From assembly GCF_042429235.1 (NCBI RefSeq), contig NZ_JBHMBA010000009.1: a stretch of DNA of 64,000 bases; one strand, written 5' to 3'. Origin of the DNA: Arthrobacter_B citreus (lineage in GTDB: Bacteria; Actinomycetota; Actinomycetes; Actinomycetales; Micrococcaceae). This document shows, one piece after another, positions 16,692 through 25,062 of the stretch. The translations under genes were made by a program, and so were the position numbers. How positions within the stretch are numbered: the first letter of the stretch is position 1; each line of letters starts with the position of its first letter. Under the pieces are notes generated by a model that was not told the DNA's origin, made no database searches, and saw only the letters and a list, made by a program, of their open reading frames with translations.

Positions 16692-18044
16692 ATGACAACC
16701 ACTGACACCCTGCCCACCGGCGATCAGGTGGTCCAGGACCTGCCCTGGAAGTGGAAGGTGCAGGGGCGTATCTTCATCATTGGCGGTCTGGGTTTCATGT
16801 TCGATGCCTGGGATGTCACGCTCAACGGCGTCCTGATTCCACTCCTGTCCAAGCACTGGGCCTTGGAACCGGCACAGGCAGCCTGGATCGGCACGGCAAA
16901 CCTGCTGGGCATGGCCATTGGAGCGTTTGTGTGGGGCTCCATCGCCGATGCCATCGGCCGCAAGAAGGCTTTCACCGCCACACTCCTCGTGTTCTCCCTC
17001 TTTACCGTTTTGGGTGCCTTCTCCCCCGACATCGTCTGGTTCTGCATCTTCCGGTTTATGGCCGGGTTCGGCTTGGGTGGCTGCGTGCCGGTGGATTACG
17101 CGCTGGTGGGCGAGTTCACTCCCCGTAAGCAGCGCGGCCGGGTCCTCACGGCAATGGACGGCTGGTGGCCCGTGGGCGCTGCACTCTGCGGAGCGACGTC
17201 GGCCCTGATCATGGCCACATTCGCTGACTGGCGGTACACCATGCTGATCATGGTGCTCCCTGCGCTGCTCGTGTTCTGGGTCCGCCGGTCGGTCCCCGAA
17301 TCACCTCTTTTCCTGGTCCGCAAGGGACGCACAGCGGAGGCAGAGACCGTCATAAATGACTTGATCGCAAGCACCGGATCCGACGTAAAACAGTGGCGTC
17401 TTCCCGCACCCGAAGCGGCAGCCAAGTTCTCCATGGGATCTGTTGTCACCCAGCTGTCAGACCTTTGGCGGTACAGCTGGAAAATCACGGTTGCGGCGTG
17501 GTCGCTCTTCTTCACCATCCTGCTGGTCTACTACCTGGCCCTGACCTGGATGCCGAAAATCCTCGTGGATGCGGGCTTCAAGGAATACGCGGCCTTCCTC
17601 ACCACGTCAGGCATGGCCGCCGTCGGACTCTTGGGAGTTATTGCGGCCGCGCTGCTGGTTGAACGAGTTGGACGCAAGTGGATCCTGGCCGTGACGGGGC
17701 CGCTTTCAGCGGCCATCCTGGTCATCGTTGCCCTGGTCCTGGATGTTCCCGCCGCTGCCACGGCGTGGCTACTCGCCTACGGTTTTGTTGTTCAGGTAGC
17801 CATTCCGGTGCTTTACGCCTACATTTCCGAGCTTTACCCCACTGAACTGCGCGGGAGCGGATTCGGATGGGCATCGACGGTTTCCCGGATTGGCGCGGGA
17901 CTGGGTCCGCTCATCTTTGTGTCCGTGATGTGGCCCTACCTCGGACTGCCGCTTTCCTTCGCGTTGGCTGGTGTCCTGGTGATTCTGGCCGTGGCCTGGA
18001 TGCTGCGTTTTGCGCCCGAGACCAAGGGCGCCGCACTGGACTAA
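16692..18044 (+). CDS. MFS transporter (sugar-porter/NiaP-like)
   Basis: A 450-residue permease with 12 predicted helices. Markers are FMFDAWDVTLNGVLIPLL in helix 1 (the FDxYD-like motif of aromatic-acid and niacin carriers), the loop 2-3 motif GSIADAIGRKKAF, RFMAGFGLGGCVPVDYALVGEFTPRKQRGR (loop 4-5), and PELYPTELRGSG-like ISELYPTELRGSG in the second half. The substrate may be an organic acid or vitamin. ATG at 16692 is chosen for its GGAAGG ribosome site and position at the family start. It is divergent from the HNH gene and its 3' end overlaps convergent purN by four bases. Confidence 0.9.
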   Translation: MTTTDTLPTGDQVVQDLPWKWKVQGRIFIIGGLGFMFDAWDVTLNGVLIPLLSKHWALEPAQAAWIGTANLLGMAIGAFVWGSIADAIGRKKAFTATLLVFSLFTVLGAFSPDIVWFCIFRFMAGFGLGGCVPVDYALVGEFTPRKQRGRVLTAMDGWWPVGAALCGATSALIMATFADWRYTMLIMVLPALLVFWVRRSVPESPLFLVRKGRTAEAETVINDLIASTGSDVKQWRLPAPEAAAKFSMGSVVTQLSDLWRYSWKITVAAWSLFFTILLVYYLALTWMPKILVDAGFKEYAAFLTTSGMAAVGLLGVIAAALLVERVGRKWILAVTGPLSAAILVIVALVLDVPAAATAWLLAYGFVVQVAIPVLYAYISELYPTELRGSGFGWASTVSRIGAGLGPLIFVSVMWPYLGLPLSFALAGVLVILAVAWMLRFAPETKGAALD

Positions 18045-18628
18045 GGCGTCCGCGAAACCGGAAGGCCCTCGGCGCTGATCCGCCGCAGGGTCTCCAAGAG
18101 GAGCCTGCGCTCCTGGATCTTGATCCGCTCGTGCAGGGTCTCTTCGGTGTCGCCGTCGAGCACCTCCACCGCGGCCTGGGCCAGGATCGGCCCGGTGTCC
18201 ACGCCGGTGTCGGCGATATGCACGGTGCAGCCGGTGACTTTGACCCCGTAGGCCAGGGCATCACGGACGCCGTGTGCGCCGGGGAAGGAAGGCAGCAGGG
18301 CAGGGTGGGTGTTGATGTAGCGGCCTTCAAACGTATTGATGAAGTGCTCGTTGACGATGCGCATGAAACCGGACGACAACACGATGTCAGGATCGTAAGA
18401 CGCCACCTTTTCCGTCAGTGCAAGGTTCCAGTCGGAACGCTGGTGGTAATCGCGGAAGTTCACGACGAAGGTGTCACAGCCTGCGTCAGCAGCGCGCTGC
18501 ACTCCAAAGGTGCCGGGACGATCCGCTCCCACGGCGGCAATTTCGACGTCCAGGGCCCCTTCCGAGACAGCGTCCAAGACGGCTTGAAGGTTGGAACCGG
18601 TACCGGACACGAGAACAACGATGCGCAT
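18041..18628 (-). CDS. purN: Phosphoribosylglycinamide formyltransferase
   Basis: A 195-residue enzyme transferring the formyl group of 10-formyl-THF to GAR in purine synthesis. MRIVVLVSGTGSNLQAVLDA is the phosphate-binding start; IVLSSGFMRIV, YINTHPALLPSFPGAHGVRDAL (catalytic Asn, His) and GCTVHIADTGVDTGPILAQ (catalytic Asp) are intact. A TAAGGT box ends six bases before the ATG, so the transcript is probably leaderless. Its promoter overlaps that of the divergent gene at 18668. Confidence 0.97.
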   Translation of the reverse strand: MRIVVLVSGTGSNLQAVLDAVSEGALDVEIAAVGADRPGTFGVQRAADAGCDTFVVNFRDYHQRSDWNLALTEKVASYDPDIVLSSGFMRIVNEHFINTFEGRYINTHPALLPSFPGAHGVRDALAYGVKVTGCTVHIADTGVDTGPILAQAAVEVLDGDTEETLHERIKIQERRLLLETLRRISAEGLPVSRTP

Positions 18629-18667
18629 GCGTCAACCTTAGGCTCAGGCGTCCCCTAGGGTTAAACC
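18629..18667. promoter_or_regulatory. Overlapping divergent leaderless promoters (purN / membrane protein)
   Basis: Only 39 bases separate the two start codons. A minus-strand TAAGGT (18635-18640) and a plus-strand TAGGGT (18656-18661) each end six bases before their ATG. The -35 region of each promoter would fall on the -10 of the other, so the two may exclude each other. Confidence 0.55.
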
Positions 18668-19105
18668 ATGAACAACGACGGCCGTACCCCTGATCAGACT
18701 CCCTCGCCGTTGCAGCCGGCACCGCAGAAGACGCCGGCAACGGACGAGCAGAAGCAGGACACCCGCGGGTATCTGCGGATCTTCCTGGCCCTCGTTGTTG
18801 CCGTGCTGCTCACCTCCGGGCTGGCGCTGCCATGGAAGCTCGTGCCCCTCGCCCTGGCCCTTGCCGCCGTCGTCGTCGGTGTCCTCACCCTCATCAAGGT
18901 GGTGCGCTTCGGCATGGGCCCGGCCCAGATGTTCATCACGGCCCTGGGCCTGGCGGCATCAGTGGTGATGACTCTCGGTCTCGGTCTGGCCGTTGCAACG
19001 TGGGACAGCACCCAGAAACTGGAAACCTGCATGAGCAAGGCACTGACCATGCAGGCCAAGCAGGAGTGCCAGTCGGAGTTCGCCAACGGCATCCTGCCGG
19101 GCTAA
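18668..19105 (+). CDS. Small membrane protein of unknown function
   Basis: A 145-residue protein with a Pro/Gln-rich cytoplasmic N-terminus (residues 1-33), then three hydrophobic helices (about 37-55, 58-76, 88-110), and a short external C-terminus with two cysteines (LETCMSKALTMQAKQECQ), which might form a disulfide. No family is recognised with confidence, but it resembles Micrococcaceae DUF-type membrane proteins. The start is supported by TAGGGT six bases upstream (leaderless). It is divergent from purN. Confidence 0.8.
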   Translation: MNNDGRTPDQTPSPLQPAPQKTPATDEQKQDTRGYLRIFLALVVAVLLTSGLALPWKLVPLALALAAVVVGVLTLIKVVRFGMGPAQMFITALGLAASVVMTLGLGLAVATWDSTQKLETCMSKALTMQAKQECQSEFANGILPG

Positions 19106-19156
19106 GTCCGCGCGGCCGGGTCTGGCCAGGCTAAGCCCGGCCAGCCGCCGTCGTCC

Positions 19157-20440
19157 TCAGCGCTCCTCGCGTTCGAGCCAGGGCCCGACGGCGTAACCAA
19201 CGACGACGCCCACGGCCACTTCGGCCGCGATCCACAAGCCCGTCCACAGCGGATCTGCGCCAACCTCGACAAAGCGGCCAACCCCGGCTGAGCCCCCGGT
19301 GATCAGTACCACTCCCGCGGCCAGGATTCCCGAGACCAGCCCGACAAAGGCGCCCAGCAGGATCGTGGATACCGGTGCCGTGAACCAGCGCGCCCTGATC
19401 TTCAGGGACAGCCACTCATCAAAGTGGTTCTCACCCTCGCGCAGGAACCACCAGCCGGCCAGAATGCCTGCGACAACGGGCAGCATGAGCGCTGCTGCTC
19501 CGTATTCCATTCCACCAGTGGGCAGGGCTGCCAGCAAGGGAATCCCCGGCAGCGGTCCCACCGTGGTTTCGAGTGGGCTGATGACGCTGCCCGTACCGAT
19601 GGCGAACCCCGCGCCAGAGGTCCAGCCCAGTGCCCAGCCCGCAAAGTTGGGCATCAAACCGAGCTCGACGACGGTCAGGACGGTGCCGCCGATGATGCCC
19701 GCGTCCAGATGCTGATAGACCGACACAATGTCCGCCCAGCTCATGACCAGGGCAGCGGTGAGAAGCAGGGCGGAAAGCCCCAGGGCAGCGGTGATGCCGA
19801 CGGCGCCGGCCCGGATGACAGCCCACACGTAGGATCCGGCCCAGCGCGAGTGCTGGCTTGTGCGGGAGATCCAGTCGGTCAGGTCCACGCCGATGAGACG
19901 CACCCAGGAACCCGACTCTCGCCGCGCACCGATAACCAGTCCCAGCCCCGCAGCGATGAGCGGCACCAGGGCTCCTGCCGTCACCGAGATGGAGACGTCG
20001 TCGTTGGCGGAGAAATAAGCCGCCGCCCAGCCCAGGAGGGCGTAGGTTCCGAGCGCGCCCAGCAGCGCCTGCCACAGCTGATCCGTGTAAGAGGCCTTCG
20101 CTAAACGCCGCCCCGCCCGCCAGGACAGGAAAAACGGAATGAGGGTCAGGCCCAGGGGAATCAGGGACAACACTCCCGTGGTTTCATCTGCGGCCAGTGT
20201 TCCAGCTGGGAAGGTCAGGTTCAGCGGTACGCCGTGGATCAGGAGCCAGCCTTGCCCGCCCAACCTGGCCAGCGATGCGAAGTCGCGGTCGGTAAAGCCG
20301 TCGGCAAACCAGACGCCGATCAGCGGCAGGAATATCAGCAGGGCGGAGAGGACTGCAGCTTGGCCAAGTTCGACCACTCCCTGCAGCCACAAGGGCATGG
20401 GTAGGACACCCGAGGATTTCGGGCGGGTAAAGAGTTTCAT
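19157..20440 (-). CDS. DUF6350 family polytopic membrane protein (PerM-like)
   Basis: A 427-residue protein with about nine to ten hydrophobic helices. It opens with MPLWLQGVVELGQAAVLSALLIFLPLIGVWFADGF and contains GGQGWLLIHGVPLNL, WADIVSVYQHLDAGIIGG and PNFAGWALGWTSGAGFAIG, all typical of the actinobacterial DUF6350 family that includes mycobacterial PerM, linked to cell-division stability. In Actinobacteria this gene usually lies next to purN/purH, as here. The ATG is preceded by both AGGAGAG (very close) and GACGAT at seven bases; a leaderless start is possible. Confidence 0.85.
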   Translation of the reverse strand: MKLFTRPKSSGVLPMPLWLQGVVELGQAAVLSALLIFLPLIGVWFADGFTDRDFASLARLGGQGWLLIHGVPLNLTFPAGTLAADETTGVLSLIPLGLTLIPFFLSWRAGRRLAKASYTDQLWQALLGALGTYALLGWAAAYFSANDDVSISVTAGALVPLIAAGLGLVIGARRESGSWVRLIGVDLTDWISRTSQHSRWAGSYVWAVIRAGAVGITAALGLSALLLTAALVMSWADIVSVYQHLDAGIIGGTVLTVVELGLMPNFAGWALGWTSGAGFAIGTGSVISPLETTVGPLPGIPLLAALPTGGMEYGAAALMLPVVAGILAGWWFLREGENHFDEWLSLKIRARWFTAPVSTILLGAFVGLVSGILAAGVVLITGGSAGVGRFVEVGADPLWTGLWIAAEVAVGVVVGYAVGPWLEREER

Positions 20441-20501
20441 CTCTCCTATCGTCCCATTCAGCGCACGGCGGGCGGCTCAGGAGCGGCCGTGTCGGCGCCG
20501 C

Positions 20502-21254
20502 TTAGGCCGCGAGGTCGAGAATGCCCTTGGCCAGCGCGGCCGCGGCACCGAAGAACGCAAAGATGACGACGGCGGCACGCGCCTGGTCATCGCGGATGAA
20601 GCGCTGCAGCTTCTCTCCCGCATAGATGCCGCCGATAATCATCAACGCGATCAGCGCCCAGGCCCATGGTTCGAACGGTGGCATCTGCCCGGGGTCCAGA
20701 GACAGCTTGGCGGTCAGCGTGACAACGGCAATGGTGACGAAGAATGGCTGGAGGGTGGCGGCGAACGAGCGCTGCGGCCAGCGGGCCATGAGGGCGTAGG
20801 CGCTCACCGAGGGACCGCCCACGCCCGCCACCGCGTTGGTGATCCCGGCGATAAAGCCCGCTACGGCCTTGGGCGCATTTCCGGTCACCGTCACCGAGGT
20901 GCGCTGCATCAGCAGCGAAGCCGTCAACGCCACCAGGACGACTGCGCCAACAACGACTGCCATCGGCGCCGAGGGCAGATACACCGCTGCCACTGAGGCT
21001 GGAATACTGCCGCACACCGCCGGGATGGCCAACCACCGGTACATGTTCCAATCAATGTCTTTCCGGACCCGGAGCATGATCAGGGACGAGGAGACCAGCC
21101 CGCAGACGTTGACCATCAGGACGCCGCCGTGTGAGCCGAGGATGATCACCAGAAACGGGGAAATCAGCAGGGCAAAGCCAAGACCTGCAATCCGCTGGGC
21201 AATGGCGCCTATAAAAACGGCTACGAGTACGACGATGAGGAGTCCGATAGTCAC
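20502..21254 (-). CDS. TauE/SafE-family (sulfite exporter-like) membrane protein
   Basis: A 250-residue membrane protein with about eight helices. The repeat FIGAIAQRIAGLGFALLISPFLVIILG near the N-terminus and GFIAGITNAVAGVGGPSVSAYAL in the second half are the duplicated TauE/SafE signatures. Family members export sulfite, sulfoacetate or related anions, but the substrate here is unknown. GTG at 21254 is preferred since TAGTGT precedes it by seven bases; an in-frame GTG at 21263 would place the -10 box inside the gene. Its -10 box overlaps that of the divergent DUF1684 gene. Confidence 0.85.
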   Translation of the reverse strand: MTIGLLIVVLVAVFIGAIAQRIAGLGFALLISPFLVIILGSHGGVLMVNVCGLVSSSLIMLRVRKDIDWNMYRWLAIPAVCGSIPASVAAVYLPSAPMAVVVGAVVLVALTASLLMQRTSVTVTGNAPKAVAGFIAGITNAVAGVGGPSVSAYALMARWPQRSFAATLQPFFVTIAVVTLTAKLSLDPGQMPPFEPWAWALIALMIIGGIYAGEKLQRFIRDDQARAAVVIFAFFGAAAALAKGILDLAA

Positions 21255-21277
21255 CCCGAACACACTACGCTGAACCC

Positions 21278-21913
21278 ATGGTCTCCCCCGTCAAGGTCCT
21301 TCAGACAGCGGACTGGCGCCGTCGCGTCTTCAACCTGTACGCCCAGGTGCGGCTCACCTCCCAGGAGGTGTCGCCGTCGTACGCCCATGGTTTGTGGCGC
21401 GCTGAACGGGACAGGCTCTTCGCTGAACACCCGGCGTCCCCTTTGAAGGCGCACGCCAAGGAGCGTTTCCGGGGCCTGGAGATCGGCGGCTACGATCCCG
21501 ACCTGCGCTGCGACGCCGTGATCGACAACGACGGCGCGGGCCAGGAAATGAACGTCCAGACGGGAACGGACGGAGTGGTGCCGTTTGTCCGGCTCGGCAC
21601 GGTGGACGCCGACGGCGTGGGCCGGCTCGCCGTGTGGCGGTTGGCATCCTACGGGGGCGGGATTTTCCTTCCCCTGCGCGACGGCCTTTCCGGAACGGAC
21701 GGAGGAAGCTACGGCGGCGGCCGGTACCTGCTGGACACGATCAAGGGTGCGGACCTCGGCCCCGGTGCGGCCCCCGGGAGCCTCATTCTGGATTTCAACT
21801 TTCTGTACAACCCGTCGTGCGCCTATGACGAGGCCTGGGCGTGTCCGCTTCCCGGCCCGGACAACCGGACGGATGCGCAGCTGCGGGTTGGCGAAATGTA
21901 CGCGGAGTACTAG
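21278..21913 (+). CDS. DUF1684 domain-containing protein
   Basis: A 211-residue protein. WRAERDRLFAEHPASPL near the N-terminus and the C-terminal LDFNFLYNPSCAYDEAWACPLPGPDNRTDAQLRVGE are the DUF1684 signatures. The family is widespread in Actinobacteria and Bacteroidetes and has no established reaction; a conserved Cys/Asn/Pro cluster suggests a small-molecule-binding beta fold. TACGCT lies six bases before the ATG, supporting a leaderless transcript. It is divergent from the TauE-like gene and followed by a GNAT gene. Confidence 0.88.
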   Translation: MVSPVKVLQTADWRRRVFNLYAQVRLTSQEVSPSYAHGLWRAERDRLFAEHPASPLKAHAKERFRGLEIGGYDPDLRCDAVIDNDGAGQEMNVQTGTDGVVPFVRLGTVDADGVGRLAVWRLASYGGGIFLPLRDGLSGTDGGSYGGGRYLLDTIKGADLGPGAAPGSLILDFNFLYNPSCAYDEAWACPLPGPDNRTDAQLRVGEMYAEY

Positions 21914-21954
21914 CAGTGGCTCGTCATGGCGGCTGAATGCCTAAGCTGGGACCC

Positions 21955-22512
21955 GTGACCGTTTCCGTTTCTGCCGCACATCCAGACGACGCAGCTGAGC
22001 TGGCGGCGCTCGCAGCCCTGACCTTCCCTCTGGCCTGTCCCCCGGCGGTTAGCCAGGAGGACAGCGCTGCCTTTGTTGCGGCCAATTTGTCGGAGGAGCG
22101 CTTTCGGGACTATCTGGCCGATCCCGCCAAACGGGTTTTGGTGGTCCGGGAACGCGGCCACATCCGCGGATATGCACTCCTGGTTCTTGCCCCGCCCGCC
22201 GACCCTGAAGTTACTGAAGTCCTGCAGCATGTTCCCGGACCCGCGGCGGAACTCTCCAAGTGCTATGTCCACCCGGCAGCGCACGGTTCCGGTCTGGCTG
22301 CTGCACTGATGCAGGCGGCGAAGGACGCGGCAGCAGCGGCTGGGTACCGATCACTGTGGCTGGGGGTGAATGACCTGAACGTCCGCGCCCAGGCTTTCTA
22401 CCGCAAGAGCGGATTTGCCGAGGCGGGACGGCGAAGCTTCGGCGTCGGGCCCCACATCTTCCGCGATTTCATTCTCACTGCGTCCCTGACCGCCGACGGC
22501 CCCGGAAAATGA
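21955..22512 (+). CDS. GNAT-family N-acetyltransferase
   Basis: A 185-residue acetyltransferase. AELSKCYVHPAAHGSGLAAALMQAAKDAAA is the acetyl-CoA loop (normally R/Q-x-x-G-x-G/A, here AAHGSG), and YRSLWLGVNDLNVRAQAFYRKSGFAEAGRRSFGVG is the conserved C-terminal half. The GTG at 21955 is chosen because TAAGCT ends seven bases upstream; an in-frame ATG at 21937 would put the -10 box inside the gene. The substrate is unknown. The next gene begins 12 bases after the stop with its own -10-like box. Confidence 0.87.
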   Translation: MTVSVSAAHPDDAAELAALAALTFPLACPPAVSQEDSAAFVAANLSEERFRDYLADPAKRVLVVRERGHIRGYALLVLAPPADPEVTEVLQHVPGPAAELSKCYVHPAAHGSGLAAALMQAAKDAAAAAGYRSLWLGVNDLNVRAQAFYRKSGFAEAGRRSFGVGPHIFRDFILTASLTADGPGK

Positions 22513-22524
22513 CACACTGATTCC

Positions 22525-23322
22525 GTGCAAACGTTCCTGCCGTATGACAGCTTCAGCCGCAGTGCCGGCGTCCTTGACCAGGCACGGCTGGGCAAACAGC
22601 GGGTGGAGACACTTCAGGTGCTGCGCGCCCTGGTCATCCCGGATTACGGCTGGCAGAGCCATCCCGCCATGAAGATGTGGATGGGGCATGTTCCGGCGTT
22701 GACGGCTTATGGGCTCGCGATGACCCGGGAATGGACTGCCCGAGGGCACGCCGACACCGTCTTTGATCAGATTCTGGAGTTTGCTCCCGAAGCCGGGGAC
22801 GATGACGTCGATATGCCTCCGTGGTTCGGCGACCCGGCGTTTCATGAGAGCCACCGGTCCAACTTGATCATCAAGTCCCCTGATATTTACGGGCCGCTGT
22901 TTCCGGACACCCGGGGCGGCCTGCCGTACGTGTGGCCCGAGCCGAAGCGTCCCGAGCTGCCTGCGGAGCCCGACGGCGATACGGTCTGGGTTGCCCGGCC
23001 CGCCCCGGGCACATCCGATCAGCCAACCATTGTGCTGCCGATGCTGTCAGCGAAAGGTACCCCGATTTCCGGCAAGAAGGGCCGGCAGCTGGTTCGTTTC
23101 CTGGAGGACATGGACGACGGCGACGACGTGGTTCTGCTGGGCGCCGACCGCTCGGTGCTGCTTACCGGGACCGTGGGGCCGGTGCGGTTGACGAACGACA
23201 CCGCATCTCGCTCGGTGACCGTTACCGGGCAGGTTCCCCGATCCGATTTTGATTACCCTGCGCGGTTACAGGATCCGCGGACGCTTTTCCGGGTGCCGCG
23301 GCCCGGTGTCTCGGGCAGCTAA
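22525..23322 (+). CDS. MSMEG_6728-type protein related to pyrimidine-dimer DNA glycosylases
   Basis: A 265-residue protein. The start MQTFLPYDSFSRSAGVLDQARLGKQRVETLQVLRAL and HPAMKMWMGHVPALTAYGLA match the actinobacterial MSMEG_6728 family, whose N-terminal region resembles the endonuclease V / pyrimidine-dimer glycosylase fold (Arg-rich N-terminal helix, LGKQR). DNA-repair activity has not been shown and is inferred only from fold similarity. The C-terminal half (about residues 150-265) is a separate part with VLPMLSAKGTPISGKKGRQLVRFL. GTG start, with CACACT six bases upstream (leaderless pattern). Confidence 0.8.
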   Translation: MQTFLPYDSFSRSAGVLDQARLGKQRVETLQVLRALVIPDYGWQSHPAMKMWMGHVPALTAYGLAMTREWTARGHADTVFDQILEFAPEAGDDDVDMPPWFGDPAFHESHRSNLIIKSPDIYGPLFPDTRGGLPYVWPEPKRPELPAEPDGDTVWVARPAPGTSDQPTIVLPMLSAKGTPISGKKGRQLVRFLEDMDDGDDVVLLGADRSVLLTGTVGPVRLTNDTASRSVTVTGQVPRSDFDYPARLQDPRTLFRVPRPGVSGS

Positions 23323-24209
23323 CAGCCGAAGCCGGCAGGGTTTACCAGGCAATTGTCAGCCACGCTGCGCGATTCTGCTTTCCAGACGCTAACGGTTTGC
23401 GTTGGAGGGAAGGCCAGTGCACGCCCGTCAATGGGTATCATCGGTCCGCCGTTGACCGAATATTTGCCGGAGAAGTAAACGGCGACGGATACAAAATAGT
23501 CACCGGGCTCCTCGTAAATATGGCTTGTTTCCGTTTCGTCCCCCATTAGGTCCTCCGGAAGCGGGCCCCCTGGCTGCGATGACGGCCCATATATGGTTCC
23601 GTCTCCGTAATTCCACTCATACTCGGTAGGCCGCACTTCGATACGGATGGTTTGCCCCAACAATGTCATGTCGAATGTCTGAGACCAAGCCTCGGCATAA
23701 AGATTTGTGGGCATGTTTACCAACGAAAAAGGGCTCGGCTGCAAGGTAAACCGGCCAGGATCAATTGGTGCCGTCTGAAACTCGGTGAGGACCAGTCCGA
23801 CGAGCTCGGCGGCGACTTCGTCAGGATCCGAGGTATAGATGCAGGTAGGGGTGTCACCGTATCTGGGCCAGGTCTCGCGGGGAGTTGCCTTCAAACCGCT
23901 GTGCCACCATACATACTGGCCATCTGGGGCAGCGTCGCATTCCACGGGCTGGCCCGCCAAGCAGTCGATGTCGCCGTTTTCCTCATCGAAACAGACCGGG
24001 CGGTAGTAGAATCCCTGCAAACTGTCTGGTGTTCCCACGTTTACAGGGACGATGTTCCCTGTCTTTGGGTCTTTCTGGCGGACGACGCCCTCGACTCCCC
24101 CTGGAGCCCAACCGCCTTCTCCGTCCGCAGCGCTGACCGGAAGAACTGAGGTGCCGTTGACCACGATCCATATGAGGGCAACGACTGTTATTCGCCAATA
24201 ATGTTTCAA
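23319..24209 (-). CDS. Secreted protein with PKD-like domain
   Basis: A 296-residue protein with a Sec signal peptide (YWRITVVALIWIVVNGTSVLPVSAADG, cut near residue 28). The C-terminal half has a PKD-like beta sandwich (PTEYEWNYGDGT, TSHIYEEPGDYFVSVAVYF). Two Cys-rich stretches lie in the N-terminal half (RPVCFDEENGDIDCLAGQPVECD). Base composition is more AT-rich than its neighbours, with ATA, AAT and TTT codons more frequent. It lies just downstream of a DUF6318 lipoprotein gene on the same strand (12 bases apart), so the two are probably one surface-protein operon. Function unknown. Confidence 0.8.
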   Translation of the reverse strand: MKHYWRITVVALIWIVVNGTSVLPVSAADGEGGWAPGGVEGVVRQKDPKTGNIVPVNVGTPDSLQGFYYRPVCFDEENGDIDCLAGQPVECDAAPDGQYVWWHSGLKATPRETWPRYGDTPTCIYTSDPDEVAAELVGLVLTEFQTAPIDPGRFTLQPSPFSLVNMPTNLYAEAWSQTFDMTLLGQTIRIEVRPTEYEWNYGDGTIYGPSSQPGGPLPEDLMGDETETSHIYEEPGDYFVSVAVYFSGKYSVNGGPMIPIDGRALAFPPTQTVSVWKAESRSVADNCLVNPAGFGC

Positions 24210-24221
24210 CAGTATGGCTCC

Positions 24222-24932
24222 TCACATTTCAATAGTTACGAGGGTTACGACGTACCATCCATTCGAGGTATAAACAGCTTCCATCAACTGAACGGCAGGT
24301 AAAGCGTTTCCCGGATCTGATCCGACATATCCCGTCGGACTGTAGTATTGCAAGTCATCTTGAATGATAAGCGTTGTCGCTTGGAAGGCTCCTTTGTCGG
24401 TTTCAACAAAGTTTGAACTTACATCCTGCAGGTGTAATCTTGCTCCGGACATCCAATCCTCATTTGCATATCCACTTTCAAGAACTCGGTAATAACTCTG
24501 ACAATTGAAACAACTATCATCGCTAACGGCACGAACCGGACCTGGATCACCGGTCTCATACCCGTAATTGACCAGCGAGTACCAGTACTCGGCGAAAGCC
24601 TCGAGACCTTCCTTGGACTCCTGCTTCGCAAGCTCCGGCATGACCGGCAAGGGAACGTTCTCGGCAGGGCCCTCAGCAGAAGCGGGCTTGTAAGCAGCAG
24701 TCTGGGTAGGCGTCGGGGTTGGAGAAGCCGACTCGCTCGCATCGTCGTCAGCGCCGGCAGTGCTGCTGGGAGTCGCACTGCTGGAACTGCCTTCAGCCGC
24801 CTCAGCACCGGGATCGTCGTTAGCCCCTGAGCACCCGCCCAACAACAAAACAGCAGCAAGTCCGAGCACACCCATTCGGGCGGCAGGTCTGGTGACGGAA
24901 AAGTCAACATGACGAACACCGGTACGGAACAT
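24222..24932 (-). CDS. DUF6318 family lipoprotein
   Basis: A 236-residue lipoprotein: signal helix and lipobox LAAVLLLGGCSG, a Ser/Thr/Pro/Asp-rich linker (about residues 30-80), then the DUF6318 domain (EGLEAFAEYWYSLVNYGYETGDPGPVRAVSDDSCFNCQSYYRVLES). Such proteins are known mainly from Micrococcaceae and have no assigned role. ATG at 24932 is chosen; an in-frame start at 25019 would add a non-signal extension. The gene is AT-richer than average, like its downstream neighbour. Confidence 0.85.
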   Translation of the reverse strand: MFRTGVRHVDFSVTRPAARMGVLGLAAVLLLGGCSGANDDPGAEAAEGSSSSATPSSTAGADDDASESASPTPTPTQTAAYKPASAEGPAENVPLPVMPELAKQESKEGLEAFAEYWYSLVNYGYETGDPGPVRAVSDDSCFNCQSYYRVLESGYANEDWMSGARLHLQDVSSNFVETDKGAFQATTLIIQDDLQYYSPTGYVGSDPGNALPAVQLMEAVYTSNGWYVVTLVTIEM

Positions 24933-25062
24933 TTCGAGAACCCCCAGGGCAAAATGGTGCGGGACTGTGAGTGACGCCAATAGTACGCAGGATGAGCCAC
25001 AGCATACGGAGTTATCCACAGGGCACCAGAGGAATCCGAAAACTCGCTCTCCTAAAGGGAAC

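Noticed and set aside
14831..16705. Long open frame (624 codons) on the plus strand opposite the HNH gene
   Set aside because: It is antisense to a gene with clear HNH and DUF222 motifs; its translation is Gly/Arg/Pro-rich low complexity without domains, as expected from the codon bias of high-GC DNA.
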